Positions 42,864 to 51,748 are shown, counted from the stretch's first letter. The stretch is 64,000 nucleotides of DNA from Sphingomonas flavalba (GCF_004796535.1 NZ_SPHY01000004.1:62001-126000); one strand, 5' to 3'. The notes: generated by a model from the sequence alone, not told the origin. Translations and numbers: made by a program.

Positions 42864-44024
42864 TTGCACTTCACGCTTACATCCGACCAGCGCGAGCTTC
42901 AGGCCGCCGCCCGCCAATTCGCGCGCGCCGAACTGCCGGCCATCGCAGCGGAACTGGAGCGCGACAACCGGCCGCCCAGTCGCGAACTCATCCACCGCTA
43001 TGCCGCGCAGGGTTTTCTCGGCATCAACGTGTCGACGGAGCTTGGCGGCCTTGGCCTCGGCAATATCGAGGCACTGATTGTTCTGGAGGAATTCGCCAAG
43101 ATATCATCGGCGGTCGGCTTCCCGATCTTCGAATCGTCGGTCGGCCCGGTGCGCGCTATCGAGCATTTTGCGCCCGACGCGCTCAGGAAGCGTATCGTGC
43201 CCGCGGTTTGCGCCGGCGATATGGTCGTCGCCGTATCGATGTCGGAACCGGACGCGGGCAGCGCGCTGACCGATCTCAAGACCAAGGGCGTCATTTCCGG
43301 CGACACGGTTGTCCTCAACGGCACCAAGCGCTGGTGTTCGGGCGGCGGTCATGCCGACGCCTATGTCGTCTATTGCCGGCTGTCGGATGCGCCCGGCGCG
43401 AAGGGCATCGGCGCGGTCCTCGTCGAAAAGGGCGCGCCGGGTCTCAGCTTCGGCCCGCCCGAACAGTTGATGGGCTTTCGGGGCATCCCGTCGTCGGATC
43501 TCAACTTCGACGACTGCGCGGTCCCGGTCGGCAACATCATCGTCCCCGCCGGCGGCTTCAAGCAGTTGATGGAGGCGTTCGACCTGGAACGCTGCGGCAA
43601 CGCGACGATGGCGCTCGGCCAGGCTTCCGGCGCGCTGGAAGACGTCTGCGTCTATGTCCAGGAACGCAAGCAATTCGGCAAGCCGATCGCCGAATTCCAG
43701 GCCGTCCAGTTGAAGCTCGCGGAAATGCAGATGAAATGCGACGCGGCACGCCTGCTTATCTGGCGCGCCGCCGCCAACGCGGAGGAAGGTCTGCCGTCGG
43801 TCCTCGACAGCTCGGTCGGCAAATGCTTCGCCAACACCATCGCGCGCGAGGTGGCGGGCGATGCCCTGCAACTGATGGGCGCCTATGGCTATTCGAAGGA
43901 ATTTCCGATGGAACGGCGCCTACGTGACAGTTGGGGCTGGGGCATCGCCGGCGGCGCCATCGACATCCAGAAGGTCAACATCGCCGGCGCCATGCTCGGC
44001 CGTCGCTTCGACCAGCGCCGCTAA
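42864..44024 (+). CDS. Acyl-CoA dehydrogenase family protein
   Basis: A 386-residue flavoprotein. Typical parts are ARAELPAIAAELERDN, GFLGINVSTELGGLGLGNIE, MSEPDAGSALTDLKTKGVIS, and RKQFGKPIAEFQAVQLKLAE. The C-terminal motif where many members have YEGTxEIQ reads WGIAGGAIDIQKVNIA, so the usual catalytic Glu is Gly. Enzymes such as benzylsuccinyl-CoA dehydrogenase show a similar IAGG motif, as far as I recall. The TTG start at 42864 follows GAGGGGGA. It is the last gene of the operon. Confidence 0.88.
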   Translation: MHFTLTSDQRELQAAARQFARAELPAIAAELERDNRPPSRELIHRYAAQGFLGINVSTELGGLGLGNIEALIVLEEFAKISSAVGFPIFESSVGPVRAIEHFAPDALRKRIVPAVCAGDMVVAVSMSEPDAGSALTDLKTKGVISGDTVVLNGTKRWCSGGGHADAYVVYCRLSDAPGAKGIGAVLVEKGAPGLSFGPPEQLMGFRGIPSSDLNFDDCAVPVGNIIVPAGGFKQLMEAFDLERCGNATMALGQASGALEDVCVYVQERKQFGKPIAEFQAVQLKLAEMQMKCDAARLLIWRAAANAEEGLPSVLDSSVGKCFANTIAREVAGDALQLMGAYGYSKEFPMERRLRDSWGWGIAGGAIDIQKVNIAGAMLGRRFDQRR

Positions 44025-44036
44025 AGCATGATGGAT

Positions 44037-44120
44037 CGTCATTGCGAGGAGCGCAGTGACGCGGCAATCCACAGGGCGCGTGAAACCGCCCCGGATTGCT
44101 TCGCTTCGCTCGCAATGACG
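44037..44120. repeat. Inverted pair of REP-like repeats
   Basis: CGTCATTGCGAGGAGCGCAG...GCGGCAATCC (44037-44070) is followed by its inverted form GGATTGCTTCGC...CGCAATGACG (44093-44120). The pair can form a stem and may end the operon transcript. It is the same family as the repeats at 21.9-22.8 kb. Confidence 0.8.
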
Positions 44121-44307
44121 ATGGGGGCATTCCAATGGCATCGGGGTCGGGAGCTTGTCCGCTTCAGGCAGCATCGCGCCCCTGCGAAACGGCGCGCGAC
44201 ACGGCCCGGCAGGCGGCGAAGCCATTCCACGGGAACCACCCGCGCGGATCGCCACGGCGCCGCTAGGAATGAAGGGAAGGGCCGCGCTTCCGGCATCCGC
44301 CCCCCCT

Positions 44308-44335
44308 CGTCATTCCTGCGTAAGCGGGAATCCCC
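44308..44335. repeat. Short palindromic repeat (CGTCATTCCTGCG type)
   Basis: Stem ATTCCTGC/GCGGGAAT with a four-base loop GTAA, flanked by CGTC and CCCC. It is the CGTCATTCCCGCGAAAGCGGGAATCC-type repeat of alphaproteobacteria. Confidence 0.7.
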
Positions 44336-44374
44336 CTTTTCTCTTTGTCCCGATCGGGTTGCGGCGGCGCGGGT

Positions 44375-44866
44375 TCAGCCGGCGGCTCTTGCCCGCCCTT
44401 CGCGGGTGTAGACCAGGTTGATGCTGGTGAAGGTCACCGCTTCCTCGCCGTCCTGCGTCACCACCGCATAGCGGGTCAGTGCCGTGCCCCGGTCGGCGCT
44501 GGTCGTCGACGGGCGCAGGTCGACGATCTCCGAGGTAACATGGATGATGTCTCCGGCGCGGATCGCGCGCTTCAGGCGCAGTTCGTCCCACCCGACGCCG
44601 CACACGAAATCGATGTCCGAATTGATCTCGTGGTCCAGCTGCCGCCACAGCGCCAGCACATGGATGCCGCTGGCGACCAGCTCGCCGAACACCGACTGCT
44701 TCGCCCGTTCCGGATCGGCATGGAACCATTGCGGGTCATAGGTCCGCGCGAACGCCAGTATCTCGTCGCGCGTCACCCGCTTCTCGCGGGAAGCGCGATA
44801 TTCGCCGACGCTCAGATCCTCGAAGCAGCGATGCGGCGTTGCCGCGGCAAAGGGGGTCTCGGCCAT
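44375..44866 (-). CDS. MaoC-like (R)-specific enoyl-CoA hydratase
   Basis: A 163-residue hot-dog-fold protein. It has FEDLSVGEYRASREKRVTRD, then the hydratase motif AFARTYDPQWFHADPERA with the catalytic Asp and His, and GDIIHVTSEIVDLRPS. It hydrates an enoyl-CoA to a 3-hydroxyacyl-CoA. It follows the TesB gene by 18 bases and is the last gene in the unit begun by the Rieske gene at 47041. That unit carries operator site 5 at its head. Confidence 0.85.
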   Translation of the reverse strand: MAETPFAAATPHRCFEDLSVGEYRASREKRVTRDEILAFARTYDPQWFHADPERAKQSVFGELVASGIHVLALWRQLDHEINSDIDFVCGVGWDELRLKRAIRAGDIIHVTSEIVDLRPSTTSADRGTALTRYAVVTQDGEEAVTFTSINLVYTREGRARAAG

Positions 44867-44884
44867 GTTCGCTCCCGCTCGGCG

Positions 44885-45784
44885 TCAGAGTTTTTCGTCC
44901 TGCAGCTCCGTGCGAACCCGGATCAGGCCCTGCTGCGCCACGGTCGCCACCAGCCGGCCGTCGCGCGCGAAGACGTTGCCGCGCCCCAGCGCGCGGGCAT
45001 GGCCCGCCGCCGGACTGTCGAGCGCATAGAGCAGCCACTCGTCAACCCGGAAACGGTCGTGAAACCAGATCGCATGATCGAGGCTGGCGGTCTGCAGATA
45101 GGGATCGGCCCAGCCGATGCCGAGCGGCGCCAGCCCGGCGTGAAGGATGTGCAGATCCGACGCATAGGCCAGGAAGCGCTGATGCTCCGCCGGGTCGTCG
45201 CCCAGCGGCGCCTTCAGCCGCAGCCAGAAATGGCGCGGCGACGGCTCCGGCGGCCCGTTCATGATCCGGAACGGCTCGACCGGGCGCCAGTCGATCATCT
45301 GTTCGCGCCGCCAGAACGGCCAGTGCCGCCGGGGCAGCGTGTCGCCGAACGCCGCGATGGCGTCTTCCATCGGCCGCAGGCTTTCCGGTGGCGCCACCTC
45401 CGGCATCGCGAACTGGTGTTGCGCGCCCGCCTCAATGGCGTGCAGCGACGCCGCCATACTCAGGATCAGCCGGCCGTCCTGCTCCACCGCCACCCGGCGG
45501 GCGGAAAAGCTGCGGCCGTCGCGATCGCGGCTGACGATGAAGTCGATCGGCCGGGCGCTGTCGCCGGCGCTGACGAAATAGGCGTGGCAGCTATGGACCG
45601 GCCGACCGGGCGGCGCCGTGCGCTGCACCGCCGCCAGCGCCTGCGCGATCACCTGCCCGCCATACAGGCGCAACAGGCGGCTCGGCACCGGGGGCAGGCG
45701 GAAACGATCGGCGCCGACCGTCTCGAACGCGAACATCATCCGGCGTTCGGTGGCGGGATCGTCGACCCCGCCGGCGTCAGCCAT
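44885..45784 (-). CDS. Acyl-CoA thioesterase II (TesB family)
   Basis: A 299-residue double-hot-dog thioesterase that hydrolyses acyl-CoA. It has RLYGGQVIAQALAAVQRT, SCHAYFVSAGDSARPIDFIV, LDHAIWFHDRFRVDEWLLY and the LVATVAQQGLIRVR end. The catalytic Asp and Gln regions (SLDHAIWF, VAQQGL) look intact. In this cluster it could free CoA from dead-end intermediates. The gene lies 36 bases after the Rieske gene on the minus strand. Confidence 0.9.
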   Translation of the reverse strand: MADAGGVDDPATERRMMFAFETVGADRFRLPPVPSRLLRLYGGQVIAQALAAVQRTAPPGRPVHSCHAYFVSAGDSARPIDFIVSRDRDGRSFSARRVAVEQDGRLILSMAASLHAIEAGAQHQFAMPEVAPPESLRPMEDAIAAFGDTLPRRHWPFWRREQMIDWRPVEPFRIMNGPPEPSPRHFWLRLKAPLGDDPAEHQRFLAYASDLHILHAGLAPLGIGWADPYLQTASLDHAIWFHDRFRVDEWLLYALDSPAAGHARALGRGNVFARDGRLVATVAQQGLIRVRTELQDEKL

Positions 45785-45820
45785 GCGGCAGGGCCGCCGC
45801 GCCGGCGCCCACCCGTGGCG

Positions 45821-47041
45821 TCACGCGCGCACCACCTGATCGTGCAGCACCTGCGCCACCCGCTGTTCCGGCGGCACCTGGTTCAGTCCGATCCGCCGGT
45901 CCAGCTCCTCGTGCCAGTGGTAGATGCGCCGCTCCTGGTAGTTGAGCGGCATCCCCTGGAAGCCGGGACTCTGCAGCGACTCCTGGATCTGCGGCGCGTA
46001 TTGCAGGTCCTCGTAAAGGATGCGCTCCCAGTTGGCGAGGCGGGTCTCCCACAGCGGGTCGGGGTTTTCCGGGTCGTAATCCGGCGCGATCCAGCTCGAC
46101 ACCACCCGGGTCCGGGTCTTCGTTATCGGCCAGAACTGCAGCAGCGGAATACCGCTGTCGGACGCCGGCATCACGAAGTTGGGGTAGATATGGTAGCTGA
46201 CGTTGTTGTTGGCCGGCACCGACGTGATGCTCTGGATCTTGGGCATGTTGATCGTGCCCGGATCACGCCAGTCGGGCCGGCTGTTCGGGGTCAGCATCCG
46301 GCTATGCCCGTTCGGCCACAAGGTCACGACCATGCCGCGATGGTCGAGGAAGCGGTCCACCGTGTTCTGGTGGATCGACTTGATGTGATAGACTTCCAGA
46401 AACGCGTCGATCAGAACCTTGACGTTGCACTCGACCTCGTAGCTACGCGAATCGACCCAGCGCAGCTTGTCCAGCTCGTACTGCTCCAGCTCGTCGGCCA
46501 TCGGCCCGATATGCTCGCGCAGCGGCAATGCCTCCGGGTCCTCGTTGATGAAGATCAGGTTGCCCAACCGCTCGCAGCGCACCGCGACCAGCGAACGGCA
46601 GGAAAAATCGAGACCGACGAAATCGCGCTTGTCGCGCACCGCGGTCAGCGCGCCTTCCAGCGTGTAGCTCCAGCCGTGATAGCCGCAGACGAACCCGCGC
46701 GCTTCGCCGGACTCCTCGGTCACCAGCGGCGCGCCGCGATGGCGGCAAGTGTTGTAATAGGCGCGAACCTCGCCCTTCAGGTCACGGACGACCAGGATGG
46801 GTGACCCGGTATTGCGGGTGACGAACCAGCTTCCCGGATTCGGAAGCTGGTCGGTATGGCCGGCGAACAGCCACGCCCGCTTCCACATCCGTTCCCGCTC
46901 AAGCGCCAGGAACAGCTTGTCGACGTAGCGTGAGCCGGGAATGTCCGGCAAAGCCGGGAAGTCCGGCGGCGGCGCCTTGCGGCTGCGTTCGTACTCCATC
47001 CTTTCATGGACAAGATCGATGGCTTGCTCGTTCAGCTTCAT
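45821..47041 (-). CDS. Rieske non-heme iron oxygenase, large-subunit type (2 of 4)
   Basis: A 406-residue oxygenase. Rieske ligands are Cys99/His101 (TCRHRG) and Cys119/His122 (CGYHGW). The catalytic iron site is IDAFLEVYHIKSIH with His219 and His224, and Glu216 as the bridging residue. The C-terminal domain has WPNGHSRMLTPNSRPDWRD. It differs clearly in sequence from the other three. It heads the minus-strand unit with TesB and MaoC; operator site 5 is 42 bases upstream and shared with the divergent TIM-barrel gene. Confidence 0.9.
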   Translation of the reverse strand: MKLNEQAIDLVHERMEYERSRKAPPPDFPALPDIPGSRYVDKLFLALERERMWKRAWLFAGHTDQLPNPGSWFVTRNTGSPILVVRDLKGEVRAYYNTCRHRGAPLVTEESGEARGFVCGYHGWSYTLEGALTAVRDKRDFVGLDFSCRSLVAVRCERLGNLIFINEDPEALPLREHIGPMADELEQYELDKLRWVDSRSYEVECNVKVLIDAFLEVYHIKSIHQNTVDRFLDHRGMVVTLWPNGHSRMLTPNSRPDWRDPGTINMPKIQSITSVPANNNVSYHIYPNFVMPASDSGIPLLQFWPITKTRTRVVSSWIAPDYDPENPDPLWETRLANWERILYEDLQYAPQIQESLQSPGFQGMPLNYQERRIYHWHEELDRRIGLNQVPPEQRVAQVLHDQVVRA

Positions 47042-47083
47042 CTTCCGCTCCTGATTGACAACCTCCTATCACAGCCGCACATA

Positions 47084-47103
47084 AAAACAATCACGATTGA
47101 CTT
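47084..47103. promoter_or_regulatory. Shared palindromic operator, site 5
   Basis: AAAACAATCACGATTGACTT in the 81-base gap between the divergent Rieske (47041) and TIM-barrel (47123) genes. The core CAATCACGATTG is a clean inverted repeat. Confidence 0.8.
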
Positions 47104-47122
47104 TTTATTGAGAGGACGGCCG

Positions 47123-47917
47123 ATGCCCCCGCTCTCGCTGCACCATCTGACCGTCATCGACGTGCCCCATCGCGCCCTGGCGGAGATCGCCGGCACGGTC
47201 GGCTGCGCGCACGTCACCTTGTTCACGCACCTGCCGGAACAGCTGGTCGGCAAGTTCCCGTGCGTCGCCCCCGCGGACGTGCCGGCGCTCGCCGACGCGC
47301 TCGCCGCGGCCGGGGTCGGCGTCTGCAATCTCGAAGTATTTCCGCTCGACCGCGACGGCGATCTCGATCGTTTCGCCGCCGGGCTGGAGATGGGCGCGGC
47401 GCTCGGCGCCACCCGTGCGACGATCCACATCCACGATTGTGAGGATCGCGCCGCCGCCGCCCGCCGGGTCGCCGCCTTCTGCGCCTTCGCCGATCGCTAC
47501 GGCATCGTCGGCGGGCTTGAATTCAACGCCTTCTCGGCGGTCAAGGATATTCGTTCCGCAGTCGAAATAATCCGCGAGGCCGGCTGCGGATCGGTGGCGC
47601 TCGACGCCCTCCACCTGATGCGCAACGGCGCGGACGTCGCCTGCGTCGCCGACGCCGCCGACCTGATAACCTACGTTCAGCTCTGCGATGGACCCCTGAT
47701 AACCCACCAGGAAGGTTGGGTCGAAGCCGTGCGCGAACGCCTGCTTCCGGGCACCGGTGAATTTCCCCTCGCCGACATCCTCCGCCCGATCTCCCCTCAG
47801 GCCGTCATCGAGGCGGAAGTCCCCCAGACCGCGGCGCGCAAGGCAGGGATCAGCGCGCTCGACCGCGCCCGTCGCGCCGTTGACGCGATGCGCGCCTGCC
47901 TCGCACGATCGCCCTAG
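47123..47917 (+). CDS. Sugar-phosphate isomerase/epimerase-like TIM-barrel protein
   Basis: A 264-residue xylose-isomerase-like barrel. The metal-ligand strands appear as GLEFNAFSAVKD (Glu), VALDALHLMRNGAD (Asp and His), YVQLCDGP and AVIEAEVP (final Glu). This group includes epimerases, dehydratases and ring-modifying enzymes as well as sugar isomerases, so no substrate can be named. The ATG at 47123 follows GAGAGGACGG; a longer upstream frame would run through the operator. The stop overlaps the convergent SDR by four bases. Confidence 0.78.
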   Translation: MPPLSLHHLTVIDVPHRALAEIAGTVGCAHVTLFTHLPEQLVGKFPCVAPADVPALADALAAAGVGVCNLEVFPLDRDGDLDRFAAGLEMGAALGATRATIHIHDCEDRAAAARRVAAFCAFADRYGIVGGLEFNAFSAVKDIRSAVEIIREAGCGSVALDALHLMRNGADVACVADAADLITYVQLCDGPLITHQEGWVEAVRERLLPGTGEFPLADILRPISPQAVIEAEVPQTAARKAGISALDRARRAVDAMRACLARSP

Positions 47918-48717
47918 CTGCCGCCTTCGGCTGCCAGCCGCGCCGCCTTCACCGCCGCGCCGATTTCGGCGTTGGTGGGATTGCGCCGCAGGGTAAGGCC
48001 GCCATTCACCTGGATCACCTGCCCGCTGACGAAGCAACCATCGGACGCCAGCCACACCGCGGCATCGGCGATATCCTCGCTCGTGCCGACCCGCCCGAGA
48101 GGATACTCCTTCGTGAACGCTTCTATGATCGCCGGGTTGCGCGCTGCCTTCGCCGTCATCGGGGTAATGGTAAATCCCGGCGCGATCGAATTGGCGCGAA
48201 TGCCCCGTCGCCCGAACTCGTTGGCGATGCAGCGTATGACATGATCGGCTCCGGCCTTGGTCCCCATATAGGCCGCATGATCCTCAAGCATGATCGTCGC
48301 CGTCGCCGACGAGATCTGGATCAGCACACCACCGTCCCGCATTGCCCGCAGCATCGCCTGGTAGAATAATATCGCGCCGGTGAACTGCAGGGCCGTAATC
48401 CTCTCGATCTCCGCTTTCGTCGTGTCGAGAAAGGGTTTGAGCAAACCCCAGCCGGTCGCGTTCACCGCGATGTCGATCCCACCGAAGCGGTCGACCGCGA
48501 CTTGCGCCAGACTGGCCAGATCGCCTTCATCGGTGATGTCGCAGGCCACCGCAGCACCATTCAATTCGCCCGCGAGCACATCAAGCGCCTGCCGATCGCG
48601 ACCGGCGACTACCAGCGTCGCGCCTTCCGCCGCGAATCGACGGGCGATCGTCTGGCCCATATTGCCTTCGCCAGCGGCACCGATAACGATCGCAACCTTC
48701 CCGTCCAGCGCACCCAT
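47914..48717 (-). CDS. SDR family oxidoreductase C
   Basis: A 267-residue NAD(P)-dependent enzyme. It has VAIVIGAAGEGNMGQTIARR as the cofactor loop, NATGWGLLKPFLD, Ser in QISSATATIMLEDH, and the catalytic YMGTK. NSIAPGFTITPM and NGGLTLRRNPTN close the fold. The long GAAGEGNMG loop resembles enoyl-ACP-reductase-like SDRs. It is transcribed away from the acyl-CoA synthetase, with operator site 6 between them, 69 bases from this start. Confidence 0.82.
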   Translation of the reverse strand: MGALDGKVAIVIGAAGEGNMGQTIARRFAAEGATLVVAGRDRQALDVLAGELNGAAVACDITDEGDLASLAQVAVDRFGGIDIAVNATGWGLLKPFLDTTKAEIERITALQFTGAILFYQAMLRAMRDGGVLIQISSATATIMLEDHAAYMGTKAGADHVIRCIANEFGRRGIRANSIAPGFTITPMTAKAARNPAIIEAFTKEYPLGRVGTSEDIADAAVWLASDGCFVSGQVIQVNGGLTLRRNPTNAEIGAAVKAARLAAEGGS

Positions 48718-48786
48718 GCCTTTCTCCCTGGCACTATGACCTTCTATTCGTCCTCCTTACCTTCACCGCCGCTTGAGCCAAATAAA

Positions 48787-48806
48787 AAAACATGTACGAT
48801 TGTTTT
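48787..48806. promoter_or_regulatory. Shared palindromic operator, site 6
   Basis: AAAACATGTACGATTGTTTT. The right half is perfect and the left core (CATGT for CAATC) is degenerate. It lies between the divergent SDR C and acyl-CoA synthetase genes. Confidence 0.6.
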
Positions 48807-48901
48807 TAACGCGTGCGTCGGAATGGCCGGACGGCCTGACCGATGGCGTGTTCTCGCGTTTAAGCACAAAGCACAGGTGCCGCGGTATGGGAGAGACAAG
48901 G

Positions 48902-50542
48902 GTGAGCACGCCGATATACACTATGGGAGCCATGCTGAGGGCGTCAGCGATGCAGCAACCAAGTGCCGAGGCGTTGATTTTTCCCGACAGCCGCCTCAGC
49001 TATCAGCAGCTTAATCAGTCGGCCCGAAACTGGGCCAAGGCGCTTATCGCAAAAGGTGTGCAGCCGGGCCAAAACGTCGGCATTCTGTTGACGACCCGCC
49101 CAGACTTCATTTCAATATTGTTCGGTATCATGATGGCCGGCGCCGTCGCTGTGCCCGTCAATGCGCGTTACCAGGCCGGTGAACTAAGCTTCCTTATCCA
49201 GGATGCCGATCTGGTTCTGCTCATCACAACCGGGCACGTTGCCGATAGCCTGGATTTCGGTAAGCGACTGACTGCCGCTCTCCCTTCACTCGAACGTGCA
49301 AATGACCCGGAGGCGCTCGCTCTCGACGAAGCACCATTGCTGAAAAGCATTATCTGCCTCGACCCACCGGCGCCGCCCTATTTGTTCAATGCAAACGCTG
49401 CCCTCGCGCTAGGCCGCACGATCTCGGACGAAGCAGTCGATGCACGTATCGACGCGGTCGATCCGCTCGATACAGCCATGATCCTTTATACGTCGGGCAC
49501 GACCGCCAATCCGAAGGGGGCCTTGATCAGCCACCGTGCTCAGGTCGGCAACAGTCGCAACCTTGGCGTGCGCTATCGTGTGTCGTCGCGAGATAAAGTG
49601 TGGTCCCCCCTGCCGATCTTCCACATTGCCGGCATCCTGCCAATGACGATGATCCTCGACGCCGGCGGCGCCTACATGACAATCCCGCGCTTCGAAGCCG
49701 GGATCGCGCTGGAAATGTTGGGGCGCGAGAAAGCGACGATCGCCTACCCCAGTTTCGTCACCATCATGCAGGACTTGATCACCCATCCGACGTTCAAGGA
49801 AACCGACTTGAGCAGCCTTCGTCTGATGAACTCCAATTTCGCCGTGCAGCCGGCATGGATCAAGGAAGCCGTGGGCAAAGCGATGCCTCATACGACTCAA
49901 GTGGGCACCTATGGGCTGACCGAGGCAGCAGGCACCGTTTCCACCAGCCGAATCGACGACAGTTACGAGCAGCGCACGGGCCGTTGCGGTGTTGCGCTCG
50001 ATGAATGGGAGATTCGCATCGTCGATATCGAGACCGGGACTGATTGCCCCGCAGGTACCCGCGGCGAAATCGTGTTGCGCGGACCCAACATGCTGCGCGG
50101 CTATTACAATGCGCCCGATAAAACCGCCGAGGTTATCCGCGATGGTTGGTTCCACACCGGCGACATCGGGTCCATCGACGAAGATGGCCAAGTCATGTTT
50201 CATGGCCGCACCAAGGACATGCTGAAGGTGGGTGGCGAGAATGTCGCTGCGGCAGAGATCGAAGCAATATTGCAAAGCCACCCGGCCGTTCGCCTCGCTC
50301 AGATCGTCGGCCTGCCAGATAACCGCTATGTCGAAATCCCGGCCGCTTTCGTGGAGTTGGTGGAAGGCGAAAGCCCGACCGAGGCGGAACTGATTGGCTT
50401 TTGCAAGGGCAAGCTCGCGAGCTTCAAGATTCCACGCCATGTCCGGGTCGTCACGGAGTGGCCAATGTCGACGTCGAAAATCCAGAAGTTTCGGCTTCGC
50501 CAGAGCTTGATAGACGAATTGGAGACCAAGGCTTCCGCATAA
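48902..50542 (+). CDS. Long-chain/aryl acyl-CoA synthetase (AMP-forming)
   Basis: A 546-residue ligase that would activate a carboxylic acid to its CoA thioester, the likely entry or mid-point of the pathway. Adenylate-forming motifs: ILYTSGTTANPKGALISH, GTYGLTEAAG, the hinge GWFHTGDIGSIDEDG, and FHGRTKDMLKVGGENVA. The C-terminal lysine is in STSKIQKFRLRQ. I choose the GTG at 48902 after GGGAGAGAC. Codons ending in A or T are noticeably more common than in the neighbours, which suggests separate origin. TetR 2 follows in the same direction. Confidence 0.9.
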   Translation: MSTPIYTMGAMLRASAMQQPSAEALIFPDSRLSYQQLNQSARNWAKALIAKGVQPGQNVGILLTTRPDFISILFGIMMAGAVAVPVNARYQAGELSFLIQDADLVLLITTGHVADSLDFGKRLTAALPSLERANDPEALALDEAPLLKSIICLDPPAPPYLFNANAALALGRTISDEAVDARIDAVDPLDTAMILYTSGTTANPKGALISHRAQVGNSRNLGVRYRVSSRDKVWSPLPIFHIAGILPMTMILDAGGAYMTIPRFEAGIALEMLGREKATIAYPSFVTIMQDLITHPTFKETDLSSLRLMNSNFAVQPAWIKEAVGKAMPHTTQVGTYGLTEAAGTVSTSRIDDSYEQRTGRCGVALDEWEIRIVDIETGTDCPAGTRGEIVLRGPNMLRGYYNAPDKTAEVIRDGWFHTGDIGSIDEDGQVMFHGRTKDMLKVGGENVAAAEIEAILQSHPAVRLAQIVGLPDNRYVEIPAAFVELVEGESPTEAELIGFCKGKLASFKIPRHVRVVTEWPMSTSKIQKFRLRQSLIDELETKASA

Positions 50543-50651
50543 GCCAAATGAAGGCGCATCGTCGGGATGCACAAACAGGACCAGCGGTCTATGTAGGCCA
50601 GGCGCCGCGCTCGAGAGGCAAGGTGTCCGCACATGAAGCCGAAGGTCTGCC

Positions 50652-51317
50652 ATGAGGAACCTCCAGGCGCGCGCCAAGAGCGCCGTCCGTCGCCAACCGC
50701 GGTCGCGGGAAGGTACGCACCAGCATCAGAAGAGCGAAGCGACGCGGACGCGGCTGATCAACGCAACGATCCAGTGCCTTGTCAAACTGGGCTACGCGCG
50801 GACCAACACCAGCGTCGCGGCGATGGAAGCGGGCATGTCGCGTGGATCCATGCTGCATCATTTCAAGACCCGCATGGCGCTGATAGAAGCGGTCGCGGTC
50901 GAACTGTACGATCGCCGGTTGCGCGGGCTGCAAAGGAGCAAGGAGGTCGCGGAGGCGACGGTCGGCGGTATCATGCGCAACTACTGGAACCGCGCCTGCT
51001 CCCCCAATTTCATCGCGCTGCACGAACTGGCGCTGGCCGCGCGAACCGACCCGGAGCTTGCCGCGATCCTGGAACCGCTCAACCGGGCGCACCGCGAGCA
51101 GTGGTACCGTGAAGCCGCGGAAGTCTATTCCGAGTGGCGCGGCCATGAGAAAGCGTTGTTCGCCGCGCTGACCCTCTCCAAGGTAACGATCGAGGGACTG
51201 GCGCTCAGCCGGCTGACCAACGAAGTCGACGACGCCATGGTCGAGCCCGTGCTGGAGGTGCTGGAAGCGCAACTGACCCGGATGCACGACGAAATCGTGA
51301 ACGCCACCACAGGATGA
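50652..51317 (+). CDS. TetR-family regulator 2 of the catabolic region
   Basis: A 221-residue regulator. The helix-turn-helix (about 52-71) reads TNTSVAAMEAGMSRGSMLHH, next to a basic N-terminal tail. The ligand domain has LHELALAARTDPELAAIL. It is a clear paralogue of the regulator at 35493, with the same recognition-helix core. It lies 109 bases after the acyl-CoA synthetase stop; no operator is seen directly before it, so it may be read from site 6. It is convergent with the Rieske ferredoxin gene. Confidence 0.9.
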   Translation: MRNLQARAKSAVRRQPRSREGTHQHQKSEATRTRLINATIQCLVKLGYARTNTSVAAMEAGMSRGSMLHHFKTRMALIEAVAVELYDRRLRGLQRSKEVAEATVGGIMRNYWNRACSPNFIALHELALAARTDPELAAILEPLNRAHREQWYREAAEVYSEWRGHEKALFAALTLSKVTIEGLALSRLTNEVDDAMVEPVLEVLEAQLTRMHDEIVNATTG

Positions 51318-51321
51318 CGCG

Positions 51322-51636
51322 TCAGCCGTCCGGCAGATCGACGAAGATCTGGCCATCGACAATCTCGGTCGCATAGACCTTGATCGGCTTCTTGGTCAGA
51401 TTGCCGGCGGGCGTGCCGTCGCGGAGGCAGAAGCGGACGCCATGGACCGGGCAGAACAGATAGGCGCCCTTGACCTTGCCGCCTTCGAGCGACTGGTAGG
51501 CGTGGGTGCAGATGATCTCGGTGGCGAAGACGCCGGCGGCGGAACGCGATACCAGCACCGTCTGGCCGTCGACGTCGAATGCCTTGTTGCCGGTTTCAGG
51601 GATTTCGTCGAGCGCGGCGACGCGATGGCGGGTCAT
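51322..51636 (-). CDS. Rieske-type [2Fe-2S] ferredoxin
   Basis: A 104-residue electron carrier of the bphF/carAc type. The cluster ligands are Cys43/His45 in CTHAYQSL and Cys62/His65 in CPVHGVRFC. It should feed electrons to one or more of the four oxygenases. A longer frame up to 51816 would add a hydrophobic stretch, but it runs through operator site 7, so I use the ATG at 51636. No ferredoxin reductase is encoded in the window. Confidence 0.9.
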   Translation of the reverse strand: MTRHRVAALDEIPETGNKAFDVDGQTVLVSRSAAGVFATEIICTHAYQSLEGGKVKGAYLFCPVHGVRFCLRDGTPAGNLTKKPIKVYATEIVDGQIFVDLPDG

Positions 51637-51728
51637 TGAAAGGTGGCGCTCCGGCGCGGTGTTTCCTGGTGGGTTATCACCCAAATCTCCTGTGCCGTAA
51701 AAGCCAATGACTAGTAAGCTGAACAAAA

Positions 51729-51748
51729 AAAACAATCGAGAATGTCTA
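51729..51748. promoter_or_regulatory. Shared palindromic operator, site 7
   Basis: AAAACAATCGAGAATGTCTA, 92 bases before the Rieske ferredoxin start and 205 before the divergent SDR D start. The right-hand T-run (TCTATTTTTAT) is like those at sites 1 and 5. Confidence 0.7.

Larger units (their letters stand above)
44025..44374. other. Repeat-bearing gap between operons
   Basis: A 350-base stretch holding a REP-like inverted pair (44037-44120) and a short palindromic repeat (44308-44335). I see no gene in the rest. Confidence 0.6.
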
